Shown here: positions 56,739 through 64,000 of the stretch, piece by piece
Position numbering within the stretch: position 1 is the stretch's first letter
Layout: every line of letters begins with the position of its first letter
DNA from: Symbiobacterium thermophilum IAM 14863
Lineage (GTDB): Bacteria; Bacillota; Sulfobacillia; Symbiobacteriales; Symbiobacteriaceae
Reading direction: 5' to 3'
Assembly: GCF_000009905.1 (NCBI RefSeq)
Contig: NC_006177.1
Span: 558,001-622,000 of the forward strand
DNA length: 64,000 bases
Position numbers and translations under genes: made by a program
The notes under the pieces: generated by a model
Seen by the model: the letters and a program-made list of their open reading frames with translations, nothing else
Told to the model about the DNA's origin: nothing
Databases searched by the model: none

Positions 56739-58670
56739 CTACGGCGACTCGATGAGCACGGTCCGGGTCAGGCCGTCCCAGTCGACCTTCATGCCGAAGG
56801 CCTCGGCGAAGACCCGGGCGGGGACCATGGTGTGCCCCCCCACGTTGCGGGCCGGCGCCTGGAGCGGGTCCAGCCGTTTGCCGTTCAGGACGGGCACGGG
56901 GTCGTCGATGGTGAGGCGGAGCTCGGTGCCGCCCTTCCGGGCGATGGCCGTGCGGGTCTGCGCATTCCACTGCACGTCGGCGCCCAGCGCCTCGGCGATG
57001 GCCCGGAACGGGACGAGGATCCGGCCGTTTTCGTTCACCGGCTGCTTGGCGAAGTCCAGCACCCGGCCGTCCAGCTTCACCTTCACGGCGGAGGCGTCGA
57101 AGGTGTAGCTGCGCTCGGCGGCCAGCCGGCCCGACTTGTCGTACGCCTGGACCGTGAGCACATGCTCGCCGGTGAGGCCGGTCAGGTCAACGTCGGCGAC
57201 GTACGGCACCTTGTGGCTGGTGGCCACCAGCCGGCCGTCCAGCCGGTACTCCACCTTGCCGAGCCCCCGGTCGCCCAGCCAGACGTAGCTGGCCACGCGG
57301 GTCTTTCCGTGCAGGGTGGCCTGCTCGATGGGATGCCAGTAGTTCTCCGGAACCTGATCCAGGCTGGAGAGGTACCAGTCGTCGGCGATGGCCTCGCGGA
57401 CCGCGTTCAGGAGCGTGCGGTTCTGCGACATGGTGTACGCGGCCTTGTCACCGGTGCGCGGGTTGTTGAAGTGACCGACCATCTTGATGCGCGGGTAGAC
57501 CATGGGCAGGTAGGCGTACACGTAGCGCGCCGTCTGCGCCGCCCATTCGGAGGCGTCGTAGATGGGCAGGCCGAGCCTGCGGGCCTCGGGCGTGTCGTTG
57601 GAGTAGTTGTACCCCGTCTCCGCGATCATGATGGGCTTGCGATCTGCGAACCGCTCGTAGATCTCCTTGAACTTGTCCAGCGGATTCGCCTTCTGGCCCT
57701 GGTAGTACAGGCCGTTCGTCATGTCGCTCTGGTTCACGTCCGCGAGGAAGTAGGCGTCGTGGTACGCGCTCACGCCCACCCAGTCGACCCATTCATCGCC
57801 CGGGTAGTACTGCATGTAGTCGGCGCCCACGTAGTTGGGGGCCCAGACCATCGCCACGTTGGGCGCCTCCTCGCGCATGATGCGGGCCACCAGCCGGAAC
57901 TTCTCCTTGTACAGTTCCGGGTTGCCGTACCACGGCACCCAGTTGCCGTTCATCTCGTTGCCGAACCGAAGGTAGACCGGCTGGCCGTACTCGGCCAGCT
58001 TCCGGGCGTACGCCCGCACCACGGGCTCGGTCACCGACTGGAGCCCGCGGGTGGGCTGCCAGGCGATCTGCAGGGGGACGCCCTTCTCCAGGACCAAGCT
58101 GGAGACATTGAGGTAGTCGTACTCGGCCACCGAGTTGTAGACCATCACCATGCCGTAGGGCTTGCCGTAGGTGGCCGCTGCCCGGTCCAGGTCGTCGTAG
58201 ACCGCGGGGTCGTGATCGACGGTGCCCCCGTAGAGCGCGCCGAATGCGGGCTCGTGCTTGGCCAGATCCCCGGGCTTCACGCCGGCCGTGGGGCGTGCGA
58301 CGAACACTTCCAGCCGAGGCTTCAGCTGCTCGATGCGGAGGATGTCCCACCTCATCTGCTCGTCGGGGACCCCGGTCTCCCGGTAGAACTGGACCTTCAT
58401 CTCATAATAAGGAAGCGCCTCTTCGGAACGGCCCAGCTCGTCCAGGGTGTAGGCCACCTGCTGCGCGTAGTAGCCCGCCATCCGCTTGTTGCCGTCGGCG
58501 ATGATCATCGGGATGGCCTGGAGCCAGTAGGGCAGGGCTTCCTCGGCCTTTCCTGCCTCGGCCAGCCGGTTGCCCTCTTCCACCAGCTGCCAGTAGGTGG
58601 CGGCCTCTGCCCGCGGGAAGGAGGCCAGCGCAACGAACGCGGCAAGTACGAAGGCGATAAAACGACGCAA
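56739..58670 (-). CDS. Secreted GH26-like glycosidase with C-terminal copper-amine-oxidase-type stalk domains
   Basis: About 643 residues from TTG 58670 (GGAGG 7 nt upstream). Signal peptide 'RRFIAFVLAAFVALASFPRA'; a TPR-like part ('GNRLAEAGKAEEALPYWLQA', 'GRSEEALPYYEMKVQFYRE'); a TIM barrel (~140-430) with the GH26-like acid 'YLRFGNEMNGNWVPWYG' and nucleophile 'KPIMIAETGYNYSND'; an Ig-like segment; and two stalk repeats ('ILVPFRAIAEALGADVQWN', 'TMVPARVFAEAFGMKVDWD') that attach to the cell surface. It probably hydrolyses a mannan-like or exopolysaccharide substrate; the polymer is not certain. Confidence 0.85.
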   Translation of the reverse strand: MRRFIAFVLAAFVALASFPRAEAATYWQLVEEGNRLAEAGKAEEALPYWLQAIPMIIADGNKRMAGYYAQQVAYTLDELGRSEEALPYYEMKVQFYRETGVPDEQMRWDILRIEQLKPRLEVFVARPTAGVKPGDLAKHEPAFGALYGGTVDHDPAVYDDLDRAAATYGKPYGMVMVYNSVAEYDYLNVSSLVLEKGVPLQIAWQPTRGLQSVTEPVVRAYARKLAEYGQPVYLRFGNEMNGNWVPWYGNPELYKEKFRLVARIMREEAPNVAMVWAPNYVGADYMQYYPGDEWVDWVGVSAYHDAYFLADVNQSDMTNGLYYQGQKANPLDKFKEIYERFADRKPIMIAETGYNYSNDTPEARRLGLPIYDASEWAAQTARYVYAYLPMVYPRIKMVGHFNNPRTGDKAAYTMSQNRTLLNAVREAIADDWYLSSLDQVPENYWHPIEQATLHGKTRVASYVWLGDRGLGKVEYRLDGRLVATSHKVPYVADVDLTGLTGEHVLTVQAYDKSGRLAAERSYTFDASAVKVKLDGRVLDFAKQPVNENGRILVPFRAIAEALGADVQWNAQTRTAIARKGGTELRLTIDDPVPVLNGKRLDPLQAPARNVGGHTMVPARVFAEAFGMKVDWDGLTRTVLIESP

Positions 58671-58775
58671 TGATAACCCTCCGATCCCCTCAGTTTTCGA
58701 ATGGAATATAGATTCATCATTGATGGTTAGGTTCCTTCGCTTAGATGTCCTGATCATGGTGCCGCTTTCCACCCC

Positions 58776-58804
58776 TTGACACGCCAGTCCCGACTTGCTA
58801 GCAT
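58776..58804 (+). promoter_or_regulatory. Promoter for the glyQS T-box transcript
   Basis: TTGACA (58776-58781), a 17-nt spacer, and TAGCAT (58799-58804). Start predicted near 58811. Confidence 0.85.
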
Positions 58805-58810
58805 CCATTG

Positions 58811-59036
58811 CTAGCGAGGAACGGGAGGAGTACCCGCCAGCCGGCTCTGGCAGAGAGCCCTGCACCCGGTGCGAGCAGGGCGGGCAGGCACGGGGAACGG
58901 CGCCCGGGAGCGAGAATCGCATCACGGCAGAGGTGGGCGTCCCCAGGGGGCGCCAATCAGGGTGGAACCGCGGGAGCACTCACAGGCTCTCGTCCCTGGC
59001 CACATCATCGGGTGGCCCGGGGCGAGAGCCTTTCGC
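58811..59036 (+). promoter_or_regulatory. T-box riboswitch (glycine-tRNA responsive) for glyQS
   Basis: The T-box core AGGGTGGAACCGCG is at 58959-58972, just ahead of the terminator. In the hand-folded stem I a GGC triplet at 58887-58889 is a candidate glycine specifier. The leader is shorter than the lysS one, as is usual for glyQS. Confidence 0.9.
58984..59035 (+). terminator. T-box attenuator terminator of glyQS
   Basis: Arms AGGCTCTCG / CGAGAGCCT with an inner TGGCCAC / GTGGCCC pairing, followed by TTT. Confidence 0.85.
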
Positions 59037-59069
59037 ATCGGACCCCCGCTGGCAGAAGGAGGACCGCGC

Positions 59070-60038
59070 ATGTACTTTCAGGATCTCGTTCTGACCCTGG
59101 ACAAGTTCTGGGCCGAACAGGGGTGCATCATCCGGCACCCGTACGACGTGGAGAAGGGCGCCGGCACCTTCAACCCCGAGACGTTCTTCCGCGCCCTGGG
59201 GCCGGAGCCCTGGAACGTGGCCTACATCGAGCCGTGCCGGCGGCCGGCGGACGGCCGCTACGCCCAGAACCCGAACCGCATGCAGCACTACTTCCAGTAC
59301 CAGGTGATCATGAAGCCGTCGCCGGAGAACATCCAGGAGATCTACCTGGAGATGCTGGAGCGCATCGGCATCGACCCGAAGAAGCACGATATCCGCTTCG
59401 TGGAGGACAACTGGGAGGCGCCGAGCCAGGGCGCCTGGGGCCTGGGCTGGGAGGTCTGGTGCGACGGCATGGAGATCACCCAGTTCACCTATTTCCAGCA
59501 GGTGGGCGGCTTTGAGTGCAAGCCGGTCTCGGTGGAGATCACGCTGGGCCTGGAGCGGCTGGCCTCCTATATCCAGGGCGTGGACAACGTCTGGGACATC
59601 ATGTACAACGAGCACCTGCGCTACGGCGACGTGTTCGAGCGCTTCGAGTGGGAGCACTCCGTGTACAACTTCGAGCAGTCGGACACCCAGATGCTGTTCC
59701 AGCTCTACAACATGTACGAGGCCGAGGCGAAGCGGCTGCTCAGCCTGGACCCGCCGCTGGTCTACCCGGCCTACGACTACATCCTGAAGTGCTCGCACAC
59801 GTTCAACCTGCTGGACGCGCGCGGCGCCATTGCCGTCAGCGAGCGGCAGGGGTACATCCTCCGGGTGCGCAACCTCGCCCGGGCGGCCGCGAAGGCCTAC
59901 ATCGAGATGCGGGAGGCGCTGGGCTTCCCGCTGCTGAAGCCGCTGGCGGAGCGGCCTACCTGGGCGGCGCGCTACGGCGCCGGCGGACGGGGCCACGGGA
60001 CCCCTGACCAGACCCGGACCGCGGAAGGAGGGAACTAG
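59070..60038 (+). CDS. glyQ: Glycyl-tRNA synthetase alpha subunit
   Basis: Catalytic subunit of the bacterial alpha2beta2 glycine enzyme. 322 residues. '[20 protein letters not shown]', '[20 protein letters not shown]', '[19 protein letters not shown]', '[20 protein letters not shown]' and '[16 protein letters not shown]' are highly conserved. The last ~25 residues are Gly/Thr-rich and longer than usual (family ~290-300). AGAAGGAGGA precedes ATG 59070. glyS follows after 2 bp. Confidence 0.98.
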   Translation: MYFQDLVLTLDKFWAEQGCIIRHPYDVEKGAGTFNPETFFRALGPEPWNVAYIEPCRRPADGRYAQNPNRMQHYFQYQVIMKPSPENIQEIYLEMLERIGIDPKKHDIRFVEDNWEAPSQGAWGLGWEVWCDGMEITQFTYFQQVGGFECKPVSVEITLGLERLASYIQGVDNVWDIMYNEHLRYGDVFERFEWEHSVYNFEQSDTQMLFQLYNMYEAEAKRLLSLDPPLVYPAYDYILKCSHTFNLLDARGAIAVSERQGYILRVRNLARAAAKAYIEMREALGFPLLKPLAERPTWAARYGAGGRGHGTPDQTRTAEGGN

Positions 60039-60040
60039 CC

Positions 60041-62143
60041 ATGGCGGAGACGCGCAACCTCATTCTCGAGATCGGCACCGAGGAGATTCCCGCCCGGTTC
60101 TGCGCCCCGGCCCTGGAGCAGCTGAAGGAGAACGCCGCGAAGGCCCTGGCGGAGGCCCGGCTGGACTACGAGCTGGTGGACGTCTTCGGCACCCCCCGCC
60201 GGCTGGTGCTCTATGTCCGGAACCTGGCCCTGCGGCAGCGGGACGTCGAGGTGGAGGTGAAGGGGCCTCCCAGGAAGATCGCCTTCGACGCCGAGGGCAA
60301 CTTCACCGTGCCCGCCCGGAAGTTTGCCGAAGGGCAGGGGGTGGCCCTCGAGGAGCTGGAGGTCCGGCCCGACGAGAAGGGCGGCGAGTACCTCTGGGCC
60401 CGCAAGCGCATCCAGGGCGAATCGGTGGAGACGGTGCTGCCGCCGCTGCTGGCGGGGCTGGTCACCTCGATCCACTGGCCCAAGGCGATGCGCTGGGCCG
60501 ACCGGGAGCTCCGCTACGCCCGGCCGATCAAGTGGATTCTGGCCCTGCTGGGCGACTGGCGGGTGCCGTTTGACGTGGACGGCATCGAGACGGTGAGCAC
60601 CACCCGCGGCCATCGGGTCCTGGGGCCGGCTGAGCCGATTGCGGTGAGCGACGCCGACGACTACTTCGCCAAGGTTGCCGGCGGGTACGTGATGGTCGAC
60701 CAGGCCGTGCGCAAGCAGGTGATCTGGCAGCAGGTGACCGCCGAGGCGGCCCGGGTGGGCGGCTTCGTGCGGCGAGACGAGGACCTGCTCGAGGAGCTGA
60801 CCTGGCTGGTGGAGCAGCCCACCGCCTTCGCCGGCTCCTTCGATCCCGCCTTCCTCGAGGTCCCCGCCGAGGTGCTGGTGACCACCATGAAGGACAACCA
60901 GCGCTACTTCCCGGTGTACAAGGCCGAGGGCTCCGAGGAGCTCCTGCCCTACTTCATCGGCGTCCGCAACGGCGGCCACGAGCATCTGGACATCGTCCGG
61001 GCCGGCAATGAGAAGGTGCTGGCCGCGCGCCTCAGCGACGCCCGGTTCTTCTGGGACGAGGACCGGCGGCAGCCCCTGGAGTCCTTCAACGCCAGGCTGA
61101 AGGAGGCCGTCTTCCAGGAGAAGCTGGGCACGCAGTTCGAGCGCGTGGAGCGGCTGGTCAGCCTGTCCCGCCCCATCGCCCAGGCGCTGGGCCTGTCCCC
61201 GGAGCAAGAGGAGCAGGCCGCCAGGGCCGCCTGGCTCTGCAAGGCCGACCTGATGACCCGCATGGTCTTCGAGTTCCCCGAGGTTCAGGGGTACATGGGC
61301 AAGCAGTACCTGCTCCACCAGGGCGGCGATCCCGCCGTGGCCGAGGCCATCTACGAGCACTACCTGCCCCGGGGCGCCGGCGACGACCTGCCCCGGACGG
61401 GCCCGGGGATCGTGGTCGCGCTGGCGGACAAGCTGGATACCCTGGCCGGCTATTTCTCCATCGGCCTGATCCCCACCGGGTCGCAGGATCCCTTCGCCCT
61501 GCGGCGCGCCGCCCAGGGCGTGGTGCAGACCCTGGTGGAGAACGGCCTGCGGGTTGACCTGGCGGCCCTGGTCTCGCGGGCCATCGAGCAGTACAGGCTC
61601 CCGGGCGAGGCGGCGGTCAAGACCCACAGCGATCTCATGGAGTTCTTCCGTGCCCGGGTCAAGGTGCTCATGGAGCAGAGGGAGATCCGCTACGACGTGA
61701 TCGACGCCGTGCTGGCGGCCGGCTTCCGGGACGTCACCGACGCCGTGAACCGGGCCGAGGCCCTGGCCGCCGTGATGGCCGAGCCGGAGTTCGCCGCGGT
61801 GACGGGCGCGTTCAAGCGGGTCGCCAACCTGGCCGGCAAGGCCAACGAGGCGGGCGCGGTGAGCGCGGAGATCGACCCGGAGCTCTTCACCGAGCCCGCG
61901 GAGCGGGACCTGTACGGCGCCTTCGTCGACCTGCGACCGGAGATGAAGCGGGCCTACGAGGCGGGCGACTACCGGACCTTCTACCACCTGGCAACTCGGC
62001 TCAAGGCGCCCGTGGACGCGTTCCTCGACACCGTCCGGGTCAACGTCGAGGACGAGAAGGTGCGGGCGAACCGCTATGCCCTGCTCCAGGCCCTGGGCGG
62101 CCTCCTGTCGGCGCCGGCCGATCTGAGCAAGCTCGCGGGGTAG
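60041..62143 (+). CDS. glyS: Glycyl-tRNA synthetase beta subunit
   Basis: tRNA-recognition subunit, 700 residues (family ~690). 'LILEIGTEEIPARFCAPALE' at the N-terminus, 'FGTPRRLVLYVRNLALRQ', 'KAMRWADRELRYARPIKWIL', 'VLVTTMKDNQRYFPVYKAEG' and 'DARFFWDEDRRQPLESFNARL' are family motifs. The HD-like region 'ADLMTRMVFEFPEVQGYMGK' and the C-terminal anticodon-binding part ('VNVEDEKVRANRYALLQAL') are present. Co-transcribed with glyQ under T-box control. Confidence 0.98.
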   Translation: MAETRNLILEIGTEEIPARFCAPALEQLKENAAKALAEARLDYELVDVFGTPRRLVLYVRNLALRQRDVEVEVKGPPRKIAFDAEGNFTVPARKFAEGQGVALEELEVRPDEKGGEYLWARKRIQGESVETVLPPLLAGLVTSIHWPKAMRWADRELRYARPIKWILALLGDWRVPFDVDGIETVSTTRGHRVLGPAEPIAVSDADDYFAKVAGGYVMVDQAVRKQVIWQQVTAEAARVGGFVRRDEDLLEELTWLVEQPTAFAGSFDPAFLEVPAEVLVTTMKDNQRYFPVYKAEGSEELLPYFIGVRNGGHEHLDIVRAGNEKVLAARLSDARFFWDEDRRQPLESFNARLKEAVFQEKLGTQFERVERLVSLSRPIAQALGLSPEQEEQAARAAWLCKADLMTRMVFEFPEVQGYMGKQYLLHQGGDPAVAEAIYEHYLPRGAGDDLPRTGPGIVVALADKLDTLAGYFSIGLIPTGSQDPFALRRAAQGVVQTLVENGLRVDLAALVSRAIEQYRLPGEAAVKTHSDLMEFFRARVKVLMEQREIRYDVIDAVLAAGFRDVTDAVNRAEALAAVMAEPEFAAVTGAFKRVANLAGKANEAGAVSAEIDPELFTEPAERDLYGAFVDLRPEMKRAYEAGDYRTFYHLATRLKAPVDAFLDTVRVNVEDEKVRANRYALLQALGGLLSAPADLSKLAG

Positions 62144-62161
62144 ACCCGGACGCGCACGCCA

Positions 62162-62210
62162 GGGGCTGTTCCACACGTCGTCAAGGACGACGTTGGAACA
62201 GCCCCGTTTC
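62162..62210 (+). terminator. Terminator after glyS
   Basis: GGGGCTGTTCCA / TGGAACAGCCCC outer arms and CGTCGTC / GACGACG inner arms, followed by GTTTCTT. The outer arms match those of the palindrome after ferritin. Confidence 0.88.
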
Positions 62211-62382
62211 TTGCTGTAGTGGCGCGGGAGTCGACCTGATCCTAGCACGTTCTGGTTCTCGGCGGCCTGCGTACGGGTCCCGGGGTGGACCCGCGGGCAC
62301 CTCGGGGCCGGTGAGTGGGTGCGGAGCCAGCGGAACGGCCGGGGGCCGACTGCAGACCGAGTACAGGGCGGCGTGCACGGGA

Positions 62383-62930
62383 GGGCTGTTCGAGGCGGAA
62401 TGTGCATGGTGTTTCGGGTACCGAAGGTATTTTCCGCCTCGAACCGGGGGGAGCGGGGCCAGATGGTGGTGTGAGGCCTGCGGGGTAGGCGCAGGGGTGG
62501 GCTGTTCGAGGCGGAATGTGCATGGTGCTTCGGGCACCGAAGGTATATTCCGCCTCGAACCGGGGGGGAGCGGGGCCGAATGGTAGTGTGAGGACTGTGG
62601 GAGGAGGCGCAGGGGTGGGCTGTTCGAGGCGGAATGTGCATGGTGCTTCGGGCACCGAAGGTATTTTCCGCCTCGAACCGGGTGGGAGAGAGGCTGGATG
62701 GTGGTGTGAGGACTGCGGGGGAGGCGCACGGGAGGGCTGTTCGAGGCGGAATGTGCATGGTGTTTCGGGTACCGAAGGTATTTTCCGCCTCGAACCGGGG
62801 GGAGCGGGGCCGGATGGTGGTGTGAGGACTGCGGGGGAGGCGCACGGGGTGAGCTGTTCGAGGCGAAATGTGCACGGTGCTTCGGGAGCCGAATGTATAT
62901 TTCGCCTCGAACCGAATGGGAAACGGGTCG
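62383..62930. repeat. Five tandem ~117-bp units, each holding a 55-bp palindromic hairpin core
   Basis: Units begin (GGGCTGTTCG or GAGCTGTTCG) at 62383, 62499, 62617, 62734 and 62851, spaced 116, 118, 117 and 117 bp. Each core has 12-bp arms TTCGAGGCGGAA / TTCCGCCTCGAA around an inner TTCGG-NNN-CCGAA hairpin. In unit 5 both arms change together (TTCGAGGCGAAA / TTTCGCCTCGAA), preserving pairing. The last unit is truncated after its core. The spacings do not keep one reading frame, so the array is not coding. Confidence 0.93.
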
Positions 62931-63133
62931 GCCCGACAGATTAGGGTGGGGTGCCAGAGCACGGGTCCGTCGGCGATTCGGGCGCACGGCGTCTGCGATG
63001 GACCGCGGGGCAGGAGCCGGGTTCCGCGGCGGAGAAGCCACGACCGAGAAGGGTTCCGCCACGCCCATGACCCCGGCCGGGTCGGCGGCTCGTGGAGCCT
63101 GAACCCCACCATACCCGGAAGGGGGCTTCCGTC
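62931..63133. other. Intergenic region after the repeat array
   Basis: About 200 bp with no gene or clear promoter. It should contain the promoter of the GyrI-like gene, but I see no convincing -35/-10 pair. Confidence 0.5.
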
Positions 63134-63736
63134 ATGACCCAGCCTGCCGGCTTCGCACCGGTACTGTTCAAGGCCCGGAAGGATCCTGAGATCGTGGAGG
63201 TTCCCGACACCTGGTGCCTGACCCTGAGCGGTGTCGGCGCGCCCGAGAGCCCGGCGTTTCAGCAGGCGGTCGAGGCGCTCTACGGACTGGCTTACACCCT
63301 GAAGTTCCAGCAGAAGGCCGCCGGGCAGGACTTCAAGGTCCCGCCCCTGGAGGGGCTGTGGTGGTCCGAGCCACCGGAGGCGTTCGCCCGGACGCCGCGG
63401 GAAGAATGGCGCTGGCAGCTGCTGATCCGGATGCCTGAGGGGATCACCGCGGAACAGGTGGCCGCCACCCGCGGCCAGGCGGCGGCCAAGAAGAAGAACC
63501 CACGGATCCTGGACGTGGCGTTCGAGCGCTTCGCCGGGGGTACGGCCGCGCAGGTGCTCCACGTGGGCCCCTTCTCCGAAGAGGGACCGGTGATCGAGCA
63601 GCTGCACGCCTTCATCGCCGCGCAGGGATACCGGCTCCGGGGCCGCCACCACGAGGTCTACCTCTCCGACTTCCGGCGCACCCCGCCGGAGAAGCTGAAG
63701 ACCATCCTGCGGCAACCGGTGGAGCCTGCCACCTAG
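63134..63736 (+). CDS. GyrI-like small-molecule-binding-domain protein
   Basis: 200 residues. The order 'VEVPDTWCLTLSGVGAPESP' then 'LEGLWWSEPPEAFARTPREE', 'WRWQLLIRMPEGITAEQV' and 'QVLHVGPFSEEGPVIEQLHA' matches stand-alone GyrI/SOUL-like proteins, which bind or hydrolyse hydrophobic small molecules; the Trp pair in 'GLWWSE' is typical. ATG 63134 has GGAAGGGGG upstream. Its last 4 bp overlap the convergent SDR gene. Confidence 0.88.
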   Translation: MTQPAGFAPVLFKARKDPEIVEVPDTWCLTLSGVGAPESPAFQQAVEALYGLAYTLKFQQKAAGQDFKVPPLEGLWWSEPPEAFARTPREEWRWQLLIRMPEGITAEQVAATRGQAAAKKKNPRILDVAFERFAGGTAAQVLHVGPFSEEGPVIEQLHAFIAAQGYRLRGRHHEVYLSDFRRTPPEKLKTILRQPVEPAT

Positions 63737-64000
63737 TTCATCACCCGGCCGCCGTCCACCACGACCGTCTGCCCGGTGACGAACGCCGCTGCCGGCGAGA
63801 GCAGCCAGGCCACGACCTCGGCCACCTCGCCGAAGGTGCCCAGGCGGCGGAGGGGGGTCTGGGCCTTCATCGCCTCCAGCGCCGGCGTCGGCAGCGCTCG
63901 GGCGAGGGGCGAGTCGATGGGCCCCGGCGCCACGCAGTTGACGCGGATGCCCAGCGGCCCCCACTCTCGGGCGGCCGACCGGGTGAGCCCTACCAGCCCC
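63733..64000 (-). CDS. Short-chain dehydrogenase/reductase, C-terminal part (5' end outside window)
   Basis: About 88 C-terminal residues of an SDR: 'VAPGPIDSPLARALPTPALE' (the PG motif after the active site), 'LRRLGTFGEVAEVVAWLLSP' and 'AAFVTGQTVVVDGGRVMN' (family ending). The Tyr-x-x-x-Lys site and cofactor motif lie outside the window. It is convergent with, and overlaps, the GyrI-like gene by 4 bp. Confidence 0.9.
   Translation of the reverse strand, partial: GLVGLTRSAAREWGPLGIRVNCVAPGPIDSPLARALPTPALEAMKAQTPLRRLGTFGEVAEVVAWLLSPAAAFVTGQTVVVDGGRVMN

Noticed and set aside
62383-62930. CRISPR array or integron attC array
   Set aside because: The whole 117-bp unit is repeated, with no unique spacers, and no RYYYAAC/GTTRRRY core sites or cas/integrase genes are present.
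62383-62930. Repeat protein encoded by the array
   Set aside because: Unit lengths 116 and 118 shift the frame, and both strands look equally 'coding' because of the palindromes.
60035-63964. A minus-strand open frame of more than 1300 codons across glyS and the repeat array
   Set aside because: It is antisense to glyQS-type coding sequence, Arg/Pro/His-rich, and reads through the tandem hairpins; high G+C produces such long false frames.

Overview
The window is about 68-70% G+C by eye, yet the gene content is that of a spore-forming Firmicute: yqfC-yqfD-phoH-pgpH-ybeY-dgkA-cdd-era, T-box leaders, a c-di-AMP riboswitch, a YaaH-type spore-cortex enzyme, MgtE, RecO and GlyQS. This combination fits Symbiobacterium or a close relative. 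The name is an inference from composition and gene order; no database search was possible. There is no rRNA, no tRNA that I could find, no CRISPR array and no recognisable transposase.

Layout. 1-6.3 kb: tail of a molybdopterin oxidoreductase, NfeD protease and flotillin FloA with a repeat-bearing partner, an unknown protein and an MFS exporter. 6.4-10.8 kb: DegV, T-box-controlled lysS, and a CapA lipoprotein. 10.9-18.2 kb: the sporulation/RNA/cell-division operon ending in era. 18.4-29.3 kb: alcohol dehydrogenase, WD40-like lipoprotein, YaaH, a hydrolase, mgtE with a long leader that carries an upstream ORF, an old yellow enzyme, a pair of fluoride channels, a fused peptide-type permease and ferritin. 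29.4-33.0 kb (minus strand): a degenerate ABC-ATPase/LytTR fusion regulator, then four phased AlgR-like repeats, then an ABC-2 exporter and a glycosyltransferase-like protein. 33.1-35.2 kb: thioredoxin-like, LLM flavoprotein, small secreted Cys protein.

35.3-43.9 kb (minus strand): a nine-gene catabolic-looking island homologous to the E. coli yhfSTU-php-yhfWXYZ genes of unknown function, with an added amidase-signature gene and a strong promoter overlapped by a palindromic operator. 44.2-47.2 kb: lipoate ligase, then AgaS-type sugar isomerase/deaminase under a GntR repressor. 47.5-52.6 kb: CAP-domain wall protein behind a c-di-AMP riboswitch, deoC, a diguanylate cyclase, an NnrS-like membrane protein with a CRP/FNR-like site at -41.5, and recO. 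52.8-56.6 kb: two successive DppB/DppC-like permease pairs with no ATPase or binding protein. 56.7-62.1 kb: GH26-like glycosidase with stalk domains, then T-box-controlled glyQ-glyS. 62.2-63.1 kb: five tandem copies of a ~117-bp palindromic unit with a compensatory arm change. 63.1-64 kb: GyrI-like protein and the end of an SDR.

The points most worth follow-up are the LytTR/ABC-ATPase system with its phased sites, the yhf-like island with its operator, the tandem hairpin array, and the mgtE leader.
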